Positions 8,743-18,477 of a DNA stretch of 64,000 nucleotides are shown piece by piece (the stretch's first letter is position 1; each line of letters opens with the position of its first letter). This DNA is from an uncultured Flavobacteriales bacterium. Lineage in GTDB: Bacteria > Bacteroidota > Bacteroidia > CAIKAF01. Location: contig CAIKAF010000026.1 in the NCBI GenBank assembly GCA_903825395.1, positions 18,524 to 82,523 of the forward strand, in the 5' to 3' direction. Below the pieces are notes generated by a model. It was not told the DNA's origin, made no database searches, and was given only the letters and a program-made list of their open reading frames with translations. Both the position numbers and the translations under genes were made by a program.

Positions 8743-9832
8743 TTAACCCCCGTAATTCAGCAGAAAGGACTTTAAAAATCCGTTCAAATCGCCATCAAGA
8801 ACGGCTTGGGCGTTCGAGGTCTCAAAATCAGTTCGAAGGTCTTTCACCAACTTGTAGGGGTGCAGTACATACGAACGAATTTGCGAGCCCCATTCAATTT
8901 TCTTTTTATTCCCTTCAATCTCGGCTCGGGCTTCGTTGCGTTTGCGCATTTCATTTTCGTAGAGCTGCGATTTCAACATGCGCACTGCATTTTCTTTGTT
9001 TTGCAGCTGGCTTCGGCTCTCTTGGTTTTTAATGATGATGCCGCTGGGCTTGTGGTACAGGCGAACTGCCGTTTCAACCTTGTTCACGTTTTGTCCTCCG
9101 GCTCCGCCCGACCTAAATGTTTCCCATTCAATGTCGGCATCTTTAACTTCAATATCGATGGTGTCGTCGATCATCGGATACACATACACCGAGGCGAAGC
9201 TGGTATGGCGCTTGGCATTGGCGTCGAAGGGCGAAATGCGCACCAATCGGTGCACGCCGTTTTCGCCTTTCAGATATCCATAGGCATGTTCGCCTTCAAT
9301 TTGTAGGGTTACCGATTTAATGCCGGCCACGTCGCCGTCCACATAGTCGGTTTCAATGACTTTGTACCCGTTTTTTTCTGCCCACATCAGGTACATCCGC
9401 ATTAGAATGGAAGCCCAATCGCAGCTTTCGGTGCCACCGGCTCCGGCGGTAATTTGCAGAACAGCACTCAGGCCGTCTTCTTTGCCCGACAGCATTTTTT
9501 TGAATTCCAATTCATCCAATCGGGCAATGGCCGCATTGCGGGCCTCTTCCAATTCGGCTTCACTGGCTTCGCCTTCTTTAAAGAAATCAAAAACCACTTG
9601 CACATCGTCCAAGGCCGATCCCGCCGCGGCAAACTCCGCCAGCAATTTCTCCAAAAATCGGATGTTTTTTTCGGTTGCTTCCGCCTCTTTCGGCGAATTC
9701 CAAAAATCCGGATCTTGTCGTTTCAGGTTTTCTTCTTCCAGTTCTATGGCTTTCGAAGCCACGTCAAAGTGACCCCCTCAGCGCATCCAGGCGCCTAACC
9801 ATCTCTTTAATATGATCCTGCGTAACGGCCAT
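8743..9832 (-). CDS. prfB: Peptide chain release factor 2 with +1 programmed frameshift (ORF1 ATG at 9832; shift at CTT TGA C, 9769-9763)
   Basis: Track ORF 8743..9762 is RF2 ([19 protein letters not shown]) lacking its N-terminus; upstream frame encodes [22 protein letters not shown] then TGA, preceded by AGGGGG and followed in +1 by [12 protein letters not shown]. Confidence 0.95.
9763..9777 (-). promoter_or_regulatory. RF2 recoding signal: internal SD-like AGGGGG - TCA - CTT TGA C
   Basis: Reverse complement reads GCG CTG AGG GGG TCA CTT TGA C; compare the classical AGG GGG TAT CTT TGA C. Confidence 0.95.
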
Positions 9833-9958
9833 ATCGAGTGCTTTAAAGTGAATACAAACGCTGGCGTTCTACCGCCTATCGCGGCAAAGATAGGCAAAGA
9901 GTTCGAGCCTTTTGAATTTAAACGCCCATTGGGTAAGGGCCAGGTTGTTTTTTTGGGG

Positions 9959-10100
9959 GGCGGCAGCCGGGCTTTCAGGGGGAGTCCGCGGTTGTCGGGG
10001 CGCTGTCCAGCGGGCTTGCGGTGGCTCCTAAAGTCGCCTCCGCGCCACGCGGTCAGCAGCCCCGACACCCTTGCGGGCTCCCTCTTCAATCCCTGCCGCA
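9959..10100 (-). repeat. Structured intergenic element copy 3
   Basis: GGCGGCAGCCGGGCTTTCAGG...AGCGGGCTTGCGGTGGCTCCTAAAGTCGCCTCCGCGCCACGCGG...TTCAATCCCTGCCGC. Confidence 0.92.
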
Positions 10101-10256
10101 GGCGCCTCTTGACCTGGATTCTCTCAATATCCATTTGCAACCCCCTCCATGCTTCCCACCTCTAAATTACCCCAATACCGTTGAAATTGTTCCACAACTC
10201 AGGGTTGATAAATTGAAAATTTGGGCCTAAATTCCAGCAAATAAATCATCTGAATC

Positions 10257-10889
10257 ATGAGTCCAAAATCCCAATACAATCCCCACAAACGTCGCCGCAA
10301 TTCCCTTCGGTTAAAAGGGTATGATTATTCACAACCGGGTTTTTATTTTGTTACCATTTGTTGCCAAGACCGAATGCCATGTTTCGGCTACATCATCCAC
10401 GGTAAAATGCATTTGAGCGATGCCGGCAAAATGATTGAAAAATGGTATTATGAATTGGAAAATAAATTTCCCCACATAAAATGCCACGCCATGGTCGTCA
10501 TGCCCGACCATTTTCATTGCGTGATTGAAATCACCCCGCAGGGGCAGACCTCCGTGTCTGCCCCTGTCCCCCCAACCGCCACCCGTGCCGAAACCGCCAC
10601 CCGTGCCGAAACCGCCACCAAGGGCGAAAACGCCACCAGGGGCGAACACAGAGGTTCGCCCCTTTGGGCCACCATACAATGGTTCAAAACCATGACCACG
10701 AACGAATACATACGGGGCGTGAAAAATTTGAATTGGATGCCGTTTAATAAAAAATTATGGCAACGAAGTTACCACGACATTATCGTGCCAGATGACCGCG
10801 CCTTTCAAACCATTTCAAGATATATTCATCAAAATCCGGTTCAATGGAAGGGGGTTGCCCCACCACAAGAAGAAAAAAAGGACCTTTAA
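10257..10889 (+). CDS. REP-associated tyrosine transposase (RAYT) / IS200-like Y1 transposase
   Basis: YDYSQPGFYFVTICCQDR, HUH motif MPDHFHCVIEI, IQWFKTMTTNEYIRGV, LWQRSYHDIIV, YIHQNP. Confidence 0.93.
   Translation: MSPKSQYNPHKRRRNSLRLKGYDYSQPGFYFVTICCQDRMPCFGYIIHGKMHLSDAGKMIEKWYYELENKFPHIKCHAMVVMPDHFHCVIEITPQGQTSVSAPVPPTATRAETATRAETATKGENATRGEHRGSPLWATIQWFKTMTTNEYIRGVKNLNWMPFNKKLWQRSYHDIIVPDDRAFQTISRYIHQNPVQWKGVAPPQEEKKDL
10541..10564. repeat. Hairpin GGGGCAGAC-CTCCGT-GTCTGCCCC inside RAYT ORF
   Basis: 9-bp perfect stem, same family as the intergenic hairpins. Confidence 0.92.
10574..10645. repeat. 18-bp in-frame tandem repeat (aaccgccacccgtgccga) x4 in RAYT
   Basis: Units start at 10574, 10592, 10610 and 10628; encode (ATRAET)n. 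Confidence 0.9.
10639..10662. repeat. Hairpin GGGGCGAAC-ACAGAG-GTTCGCCCC inside RAYT ORF
   Basis: 9-bp perfect stem. Confidence 0.9.
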
Positions 10890-10923
10890 ATTCCTATCTA
10901 ACCGAAACACGGAAGGCCTTGTT

Positions 10924-10941
10924 CTACCCTGCATAGGGTAG
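10924..10941. repeat. Palindrome CTACCCT-GCAT-AGGGTAG downstream of RAYT
   Basis: 7-bp inverted repeat followed by an A-rich stretch. Confidence 0.5.
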
Positions 10942-11012
10942 TTGAAAAAATACCTGCCTAGGTGGAGAATTAGCGTTTACCTCATACGGAATGCCGACGT
11001 TAACCGATAGGA

Positions 11013-13187
11013 TTAGGGGGCAATCGCCCAACGGAAGGAATGCCAAATGCCATTCGCTTCAACTTGTACCACAAATATGCCGGGAATAGGATCAATCAAG
11101 CGTACGGTGTTCCCTTCCAATTCCCCTTGCACTTGCCGACCTTCCGCCGAAAAAATGCGCAGGCCACCGGGCTCTAGGTTGGGGAGTATAATTTTTGCTA
11201 TTCCGGATTGGGAAGGGTTTGGATACAATTGCCCCGTTGCTCCTACATTTTCAAGGGCCGAGGAAGGTTGATTGTTGATGGTGAAATCGGCATTCGAAAT
11301 ATCGTAAAAGATATTTCCAACGCTTTCTACCATAATACGGGCCTGAGTGATGACTAAGGGTTCGTTGGGGAAGAAAGGCAACACAATGGTTTCATTGCCA
11401 TCATTCGCCGTTGCGGCTGCAAGGGTGTAGGGGTAGGTGTAGCCTCCATCCACTGAAAGCAACAGATTTACCTGACTGCAATTTACTGGTGTTTGATCGG
11501 TATTGGCTACATCCCATGTGATGCTTACCAATGAATCTGTGGCCCATTGAACTTGGTTTGTATTTGGAGAGCTGACCAAAAAAGGACCCGCAGCTGCCGT
11601 CGCATCATAATCCACTTGGTGGTAACTAACACCACCGCCATTTGGCTTGTTGTCGCGAACAGTTACCCTAAAATCCATGGCTCGGGTGTATGTGGGCAGT
11701 TTTTCCAGCGCCGAACTTGCATTGCTCACCACAAAACTTAACCGAGGAAACCAGCGAGTCGGGTTGGTGGTGGGAGGTAAGGACACAAATAGAGGAGGAG
11801 TGCCCGTGGTTGGATTGTTCGCTAATTCGATAGAAGCACCTCGATTGTACTGCTCCCAACAATACGTAAGGGCATCTCCATCGGCATCGGAACCTACGGC
11901 AGTAAGTTTGAATGGAGTACCAATGGGAAAAAAGGTTTGAGGAGTAGCTTGGCCATTGACAGAGGGGGGGGTATTTCCTGTGGGCGATGTTGCTGCACAA
12001 TTGCCGCCGGTTCCCTGTAAAAAGGTCAACATGGTTTGATAGCTGCGCACATGGAAATAATCATCGGAATTGTTGCTAACATTATCGGCACTGCAAATTC
12101 CGGCATAGGCCATAATGGTGCTTCCACTGCCCGGCTCATAGGCATTTTGGCTAGACCGGTTTCCGCTGCATGAACCCAAGCTGGAATTGAACGTATGGCT
12201 GCCGTTAAACTGATGCCCAATTTCGTGGGCTACATAATCCACATAAAAGGGGTCACCAATTGGATTATCTAAACCTGTAACCCCTTGTGCTTTTGAATTG
12301 GTGCAAACTGAAGCAAGCGAAGCGATACCTCCACCCCCTGTGCTAAATACATGCCCAATATCGTAATTGGCCGCCCCAATAACAGCATTAATATTGGATT
12401 GGTTTTCACTCAACATGGTGAAGCCATCGTTGTTGGTGTAGGGATCTGAAACAATGCTCGTGTAAATTAGTAAATCTGTATTGGGAATTAGGACCATACG
12501 GACGGCCAAGTCGCGCTCATAAATTCCGTTTACTCTGTTGATGGCAGTAACCATAGCAGATAATGCGCCGGTTGCACCTCCATGGTAATTGGTGTATTCT
12601 GCTGTGGTTGCAAGAGCTAATCTATACGTGCGCAGTGTACCCCCATTCGGATTAGTTGAAAAAGGATCAAGAACAGGATCGTCCACGATTTCTTGTTCAT
12701 CATCTACTGCACATTCAAACTGGTGAGGATTGGGCACATCCGATTTAAAATAAGAAAAGTGCCAATCTGCATTGTTGGGCAACATTGGATCTATGTACCA
12801 ATCTCCGCCAGGGCTAAGTACCTGAACATGAAAACCTCGGCTGCTTTGGTCTGCCCGTACTACGGCTGCCGCATCGCCCTCGATCTTTCCATACCAGGTT
12901 GAAATTCCATATTCTGATTGCTTTTTTGGGTCGGCCAGAACCGAATACGATGTCAATTGAGCCCAAACCCAATTGCCGTTTGGGTGCGGAAGCTGTATGC
13001 GTAGGGAGGCGCTTTGGGTAAGCTCTGAAGGAAGTTGGTTGTGGCGCACATGTACGGCATGAATAGGTTGCAAAATGCTGGCAGTACGAACCTCATGTGG
13101 AACATCGGCGGTAGCGACCGGTTGAAACGGAGATTGGGCGCTTGCCGTCAGGGCCGTACAAAAAAGGGCAAAGAAGAACTGTTTCAT
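11013..13187 (-). CDS. Secreted reprolysin-like (M12B-type) metalloprotease with T9SS C-terminal sorting domain
   Basis: HEIGHQFNGSHTFN zinc motif, TIMAYAGIC, C-terminal LYPNPSQSGIAKI...GIFVVQVEANG. Confidence 0.9.
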   Translation of the reverse strand: MKQFFFALFCTALTASAQSPFQPVATADVPHEVRTASILQPIHAVHVRHNQLPSELTQSASLRIQLPHPNGNWVWAQLTSYSVLADPKKQSEYGISTWYGKIEGDAAAVVRADQSSRGFHVQVLSPGGDWYIDPMLPNNADWHFSYFKSDVPNPHQFECAVDDEQEIVDDPVLDPFSTNPNGGTLRTYRLALATTAEYTNYHGGATGALSAMVTAINRVNGIYERDLAVRMVLIPNTDLLIYTSIVSDPYTNNDGFTMLSENQSNINAVIGAANYDIGHVFSTGGGGIASLASVCTNSKAQGVTGLDNPIGDPFYVDYVAHEIGHQFNGSHTFNSSLGSCSGNRSSQNAYEPGSGSTIMAYAGICSADNVSNNSDDYFHVRSYQTMLTFLQGTGGNCAATSPTGNTPPSVNGQATPQTFFPIGTPFKLTAVGSDADGDALTYCWEQYNRGASIELANNPTTGTPPLFVSLPPTTNPTRWFPRLSFVVSNASSALEKLPTYTRAMDFRVTVRDNKPNGGGVSYHQVDYDATAAAGPFLVSSPNTNQVQWATDSLVSITWDVANTDQTPVNCSQVNLLLSVDGGYTYPYTLAAATANDGNETIVLPFFPNEPLVITQARIMVESVGNIFYDISNADFTINNQPSSALENVGATGQLYPNPSQSGIAKIILPNLEPGGLRIFSAEGRQVQGELEGNTVRLIDPIPGIFVVQVEANGIWHSFRWAIAP

Positions 13188-13786
13188 GCGTTTGATTCAA
13201 TGGATTGGTGTTTCATCCAGGCTTGTATGTATTTGCCCAAGATGTCGAATTCTAAGTTTATGGTGTTTCCAATTTTAAGCTGCTGCAAATTGGTGTGGTT
13301 CCAAGTGTATGGAATGATGGCCACGGAAAAGGCACCAGGCTGGCTATCTACAACAGTGAGGCTAATCCCATTTATGGCGATGGAACCTTTGGAGACCGTG
13401 AGGTGGTTAGGCAGCGTGTACTCGATGCCAATTAAGTAACTGCCCGCCTGATTTTCGATGGAGCAAATGCGGCCTGTTCCATCAATGTGGCCTTGAACAA
13501 TATGCCCATCAAAACGTCCATGGGCGGGCATGCACCGTTCAATATTGAGGGAGTCTCCTATCTTTTTGGATGACAGATTGGTTTTAATCAAGGTTTCATG
13601 GATTGCCGTTACAGTATAGCTGTCGTCCTGAAGTCCGTCAACCGTTAGACAAACACCATCGTGGCTTATGCTTTGGTCGATGTTGAATTCGTTCTGCAAT
13701 GGGCAGCGTAGCCTGAACGTTACATTGTTTTCTTGGGGAAGAATGTCTAGAATTTCAGCTTGACTTTCGATAATACCGGTAAACAT
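13184..13786 (-). CDS. ribE: Riboflavin synthase alpha chain
   Basis: MFTGIIESQAEI, SISHDGVCLTV, GHFDG-like FDGHIVQGHIDG. Confidence 0.95.
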   Translation of the reverse strand: MFTGIIESQAEILDILPQENNVTFRLRCPLQNEFNIDQSISHDGVCLTVDGLQDDSYTVTAIHETLIKTNLSSKKIGDSLNIERCMPAHGRFDGHIVQGHIDGTGRICSIENQAGSYLIGIEYTLPNHLTVSKGSIAINGISLTVVDSQPGAFSVAIIPYTWNHTNLQQLKIGNTINLEFDILGKYIQAWMKHQSIESNA

Positions 13787-13867
13787 AATCGATGCAAAAT
13801 TTTCAGCTGTTCAGGGACTTTAATGTAAGAACAAACCTTCGTTTAGGAATGTTCTTCAAAGAAACAA

Positions 13868-13894
13868 AAAAGGCCGAGAAACCCCGGCCTTTTC
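13868..13894 (-). terminator. Rho-independent terminator (AAAAGGCCG...CGGCCTTTT) downstream of Omp28-like gene
   Basis: GC-rich inverted repeat with T-tract on the minus strand. Confidence 0.6.
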
Positions 13895-13914
13895 TGTTTA
13901 AAAAACGTTCAAGA

Positions 13915-15885
13915 TTAATGGCGTACCACCAAACGAGTGCTCATTTCCATGTTGCCAGACACCAGACGCACCAAGTATAAGCCATCTGCCCATGTGGCAG
14001 TTGGCAATTGGATGTTTTGGTCTCCTTTGGCAAACGTACCTTCTGCCGTGGCAAATACCATAGCGCCCAAGGCATTTACAACTTCAATTTTACCATTGAA
14101 ATCTTGACTTAGGTTAAAGCGAACTGTAGCCGACTGATTCGCTGGGTTTGGATAAGTAACCAAGGAATTCTGACTTACAGGAATTACCTCTTCAACACTC
14201 ATGCTTTTTTCTTGAATGAAAATGTTGTCGATAAACAGATTGTCTCCAAAATCAGAAATACCACGGAAGCGAATCAATACGTCGCTTAAGCCACCGGCTC
14301 CGTTCATATTTGAAAGTTCGGTTCTCCAATCTGTAGCGGCAGGCACAAATTGCTGTTGAGGGTTGCTTATTGGCGCAGCGGTTTGCAAAACTGTGCCGGC
14401 TTTGTCGTAGAAATCAACCCATGTGCTTCCACAATTGGTTGAATACGAAACAATCAAGCGATCGTTTTCAGGCGAAGCAGCCGTGTAGTACGTGTATGCT
14501 TCGTCAAACTTTAATTCTGGATTTGTAAATCCGGAAAGGTCGTAGCGTGCAGTATACAGGTTGGCTACTGTTCCTGATGGCATATTCCAGAAGAAACAAC
14601 GCATAAACTTAGAGGCTCCATTGTTGATGGAAACCCAGCTCCAGCCATTTGCACCGGGGGTGTTTTCAATGATGTAGCTGTTTGGGAATACACTTCCTTC
14701 AAAATTAACCGTATTGCTCATAACACTAGGAGAGGCTGACATTTGGAAGGTGGCTGCAGATTGACCTAATGCATTGGTAGAGCCACTGTTGTTGATGTTG
14801 GTCAACCACACATTCAAACTATGAGCTCCACCGCTGATCCCAGTTAAGGCAGGAATGGAAATGTTGGCAGTGCTTCCGGGCGCAATGTTTCCTGAAAATG
14901 GAACCGTTTGGATAGATCCATTATCAACTTGATAATTTACAGTGGCCGAAGTGATAGCATTGTTACCAATGTTGTTGATGGTAGCCTGTGCATTGTTCAA
15001 ATCACCGGTGCAGTTGATGGCTGGGCTGTTGGTGACCACTGCGCTAATGGTTCCATAGTTTGGAACGGGTATTGGAGCGCTGTAACCAGCTTGATATACT
15101 TCTTTGCTACCGTTGTTTTGGATGAACGCTACAACGCCCACTTCAGGAATTTTGTAAATGTAGGAAGGAAGCGGAACTGTCCAAGAATAGCTGTCTGTTT
15201 GACCTGGCAGCCAGTTGCTGGAAATTGTAGTTCCATTTCCGTCGGGATACATTTTACGTACTACCCCTTTGAATGTAGTTTCTCCATTTGAACCCGGAGG
15301 CGTCGAGAAAGTGATGGTTTTCTCTGTCAAGGCCACATGTAGTTTTACCACACCAGAACCCAACTGAAGCGTATCGGTACAGTTGATGTTCACCGTGATG
15401 GTAACGCTATCCATGTTAGGATTAATGGTATGATACACCATTAAGTCAAAAGGAGAAGTTACTGCATACCGGTTGTTGATGGTGGTTTGGTTTAGGTTGG
15501 CCAGGGCACCTGAGTAGTTGCTGCCAGCATACGCTGTTCCATCCAAAGCCCCCCAGGGAACTCCAGAAACAGCATAATACGAAACCCGACTAGCTATGTC
15601 ACCAGGATTTTGAGCGTTCATAGGATCGGTACCGGGCCAATTGGTTTGGTACTTGATTGCCACCAATTTAGCTGGATTGTTGGGGTAACTGTTGGTAGCA
15701 GTCAGTGTATTGTAATTCGGATTCTGGCTAGCGCAGGGACCACAGCTGGCATTGGAAAATCCTTCTGCCAACACAAGACGTTGGCTCTGCCCCATGACCA
15801 TCATTCCCATGCTGAGGGCCAAAGCAGTTGTAAAAAATAACTTCATAGGTGTAAAGGGTTGTGATTTAACCTCAATGTTACGCAA
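13915..15885 (-). CDS. Omp28-related secreted protein with T9SS type A sorting domain
   Basis: VLAEGFSNASCGPCASQNPNYN (Omp28-like), C-terminal TYPNPANQSATVRFNLSQ...DGLYLVRLVSGNMEMSTRLVV. Confidence 0.85.
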   Translation of the reverse strand: MRNIEVKSQPFTPMKLFFTTALALSMGMMVMGQSQRLVLAEGFSNASCGPCASQNPNYNTLTATNSYPNNPAKLVAIKYQTNWPGTDPMNAQNPGDIASRVSYYAVSGVPWGALDGTAYAGSNYSGALANLNQTTINNRYAVTSPFDLMVYHTINPNMDSVTITVNINCTDTLQLGSGVVKLHVALTEKTITFSTPPGSNGETTFKGVVRKMYPDGNGTTISSNWLPGQTDSYSWTVPLPSYIYKIPEVGVVAFIQNNGSKEVYQAGYSAPIPVPNYGTISAVVTNSPAINCTGDLNNAQATINNIGNNAITSATVNYQVDNGSIQTVPFSGNIAPGSTANISIPALTGISGGAHSLNVWLTNINNSGSTNALGQSAATFQMSASPSVMSNTVNFEGSVFPNSYIIENTPGANGWSWVSINNGASKFMRCFFWNMPSGTVANLYTARYDLSGFTNPELKFDEAYTYYTAASPENDRLIVSYSTNCGSTWVDFYDKAGTVLQTAAPISNPQQQFVPAATDWRTELSNMNGAGGLSDVLIRFRGISDFGDNLFIDNIFIQEKSMSVEEVIPVSQNSLVTYPNPANQSATVRFNLSQDFNGKIEVVNALGAMVFATAEGTFAKGDQNIQLPTATWADGLYLVRLVSGNMEMSTRLVVRH

Positions 15886-15945
15886 ATAAAATTTGATTTG
15901 GTGTAAGATTTAAGCGATTTCTTTCAATGCTATCTTCAACAAAAC

Positions 15946-16692
15946 TTATTTGAAGATTTTTTTCATCAGTGGAGTAGCAAAAACAAAATCACGGACCTCG
16001 GGTATTTGAGCCTCTACAATTGTATTTGAATCGCCGGTCCAAATCACTCTGCCTTGATAAATAAAGGCGATGTGGTCGCCAATTTCCAGCACTGAATTCA
16101 TGTCGTGGGTGTTTACTACCGTCACCGTTTTGTATTCTTCTGTAATTTCTTGAATAAGGGCATCAATGACCAAAGACGTTTTGGGGTCTAAGCCTGAATT
16201 TGGTTCGTCAAAAAACAGATACTTGGGATTTAGGGCAATGGCGCGCGCAATGGCCACCCTTTTTTTCATGCCTCCGCTGATTTCTGCCGGAAATTTGGCA
16301 TGGGCCTGGGGTAAATTTACCCGATTCAAACAAAAGTTGACCCGGTCTTCCAATTCTGATTTGGACATTTTGGTGAACATGCGCAGTGGGAAGGCAACAT
16401 TTTCCTCTACGGTCATGGAATCAAAAAGGGCTCCTCCCTGAAATACCATGCCAATTTCCTTTCGAATGCTCATTTTCTCTTCTAAGGAAGCATGGGTGAA
16501 TGGCCGCCCTGAGTACAGGATTTCTCCTTTGCTAGGAGTTTCTAGCCCAACTGCGCATTTCATTAACACCGTTTTCCCGCTGCCCGATTGACCTATGATT
16601 AAATTCGTTTTTCCACCCTCAAATGTGAGATTAATGTCGTTTAAAATTTCTTTGCTGCCAAAGGTTTTATACAGCCCTTTTATCTCAATCAT
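15946..16692 (-). CDS. MlaF-like ABC transporter ATP-binding protein
   Basis: GQSGSGKTVLMKCAVG, SGGMKKRVAIARAIALNPKYLFFDEPNSGLDP; start MIEIKGLYKTFG preferred. Confidence 0.92.
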   Translation of the reverse strand: MIEIKGLYKTFGSKEILNDINLTFEGGKTNLIIGQSGSGKTVLMKCAVGLETPSKGEILYSGRPFTHASLEEKMSIRKEIGMVFQGGALFDSMTVEENVAFPLRMFTKMSKSELEDRVNFCLNRVNLPQAHAKFPAEISGGMKKRVAIARAIALNPKYLFFDEPNSGLDPKTSLVIDALIQEITEEYKTVTVVNTHDMNSVLEIGDHIAFIYQGRVIWTGDSNTIVEAQIPEVRDFVFATPLMKKIFK

Positions 16693-17444
16693 AGCAACAA
16701 AATTCGGGTCAGAATCAAATTCCAAAACAGAATGGCAATGCTGGAATTCACCACCGCTTTTGTGCTGTTTTCGCCCACTTCACGGCTGCCGCCTTCTACG
16801 TAATAGCCACGATATGCACTAATTGAAGTGATGATAAAAGCAAATACAATGCTTTTTATTATTGAATATACCACATTGAAGGGCCTGAATTCGAACAGCA
16901 ATCCGGTTAAATAGCTTGATGTATCCAGCATGCCCGTTACCATGCAAGCAAGGTAACCACCAAAAACCCCCAAAAACATACTCATTAGGGTAAGTACTGG
17001 ATTGATGACCAACGAGGCCGTGATTTTAGGCAAGATTAAATATCCTGCCGAATTCACGCCCATAATTTCCAAGGCATCAATTTGCTCAGTAACCCGCATG
17101 GTGCCAATTTCAGAGGCGATACTGGAACCCACCTTGCCCGCTAATATTAGGGCAACCACGGTAGAAGAAAACTCCAGAAAAACAGATTCCCGGGTAGCAT
17201 ACCCAATCGTTTCTCGAGGAATTAATGGGTTGTCAATGTTTGCCGCCATTTGAATGGCAATAACAGCCCCCATAAATAAAGAAATGATGGCTATAATTCC
17301 AATCGATCCAACGCCCAAGGCATCCAATTCTCTGAAAAATTGCTCCCTAAAGAATTTGTTGCGCCCAGGCTGTTTGAAGGTGCGGAACACCAACAGGCAA
17401 TACCTACCGAAATTTTCAAAAAAATTCAAAACGACTTTTTGCAA
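16689..17444 (-). CDS. MlaE-like ABC transporter permease
   Basis: DALGVGSIGIIAIISLFMGAVIAIQ, VAGKVGSSIASEIGTMRVTEQIDALEIMG. Confidence 0.93.
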   Translation of the reverse strand: MQKVVLNFFENFGRYCLLVFRTFKQPGRNKFFREQFFRELDALGVGSIGIIAIISLFMGAVIAIQMAANIDNPLIPRETIGYATRESVFLEFSSTVVALILAGKVGSSIASEIGTMRVTEQIDALEIMGVNSAGYLILPKITASLVINPVLTLMSMFLGVFGGYLACMVTGMLDTSSYLTGLLFEFRPFNVVYSIIKSIVFAFIITSISAYRGYYVEGGSREVGENSTKAVVNSSIAILFWNLILTRILLL

Positions 17445-17488
17445 AGGTAATCAATGCGAATGCTCTTACCTAATGCCTGTTTTTCCTT

Positions 17489-18358
17489 TTAAACCGCAAC
17501 CAAACTCGATTTACTAAACTGAGACGGAAGGGCACCATGGTACTCTGCAAACATTTTCGAAAATTTGCTGACGCTATTGTAACCAATCCGATAAGCCACT
17601 TCAGATACATTATAGCGGTGGCTTTCAAGCAGCGATTTGGCCCGCTCCAACCTCAAGTTTAAATAATACCGGTACACCGAGGCACCAGCTTCTTGCCGAA
17701 ATGCAATTTTTAATTTGGAAACACTCACAGCCAACGACTGAGCCATGGTCTCCAGGCTTAAGGGCTGCCCCTCTATGTGCTGCTCCATAAGCCGTTTTGC
17801 TTGAGAAACCAACCATTGGTCTCGACCAACTTCAATTTTTCTCAATAAATCTTGAACCGTTTCCCATTCCCCAAGCAGCAACACAGCAAACCCATGCACA
17901 TCCATCATTTTAGGCTCAGCCAACCTCTCCTCACTGATCAACTGCGCCTGGGTAATTAACATGGGTTTTGAGATTTGTGCATCGCAATACGGCAAGGTTC
18001 TCACTCCCATTTGGGCCTTCCCTTTCCAATGTTTCAATCTATGTAAGGCACTTGAAAACCATGAAGTGTGCCCTACTAAGCATAGGTGAATACCCGACGT
18101 TAAAAAATTAGATTTGCAGGCCTGAGAAATTCCTGCCGCTCCAGAACAGTACAGGGTTTGAAATCCTCCGGTCGTGTTTGATTTATAGCAAGATATCAGG
18201 AAGGTGTCGGAAGGCAATTTAACCTCGGTCTCACTACCTTCCATAATCTCCAAATGAACAAAAAACAGAGCGCTCTCCTCCAAAACTCGGAAGGCAACAC
18301 AATCTAATCCATTTTTTTCAAATAGATTTTGGATTTTTTTTTCAAATCTTTGAGTCAT
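17489..18358 (-). CDS. AraC-family transcriptional regulator
   Basis: C-terminal HTH: RLERAKSLLESHRYNVSEVAYRIGYNSVSKFSKMFAEYHGALPSQF. Confidence 0.9.
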   Translation of the reverse strand: MTQRFEKKIQNLFEKNGLDCVAFRVLEESALFFVHLEIMEGSETEVKLPSDTFLISCYKSNTTGGFQTLYCSGAAGISQACKSNFLTSGIHLCLVGHTSWFSSALHRLKHWKGKAQMGVRTLPYCDAQISKPMLITQAQLISEERLAEPKMMDVHGFAVLLLGEWETVQDLLRKIEVGRDQWLVSQAKRLMEQHIEGQPLSLETMAQSLAVSVSKLKIAFRQEAGASVYRYYLNLRLERAKSLLESHRYNVSEVAYRIGYNSVSKFSKMFAEYHGALPSQFSKSSLVAV

Positions 18359-18477
18359 GCTAGCAGTAAGTCATGATATTTTGGGCAGGGTAAAACTAAG
18401 TTGGCCAACAATGAATCGCGGTTTAATAATCACTCTGCCACCCAGAATGAATTCAAAACAGCCTGTTTTGTCTTTTT

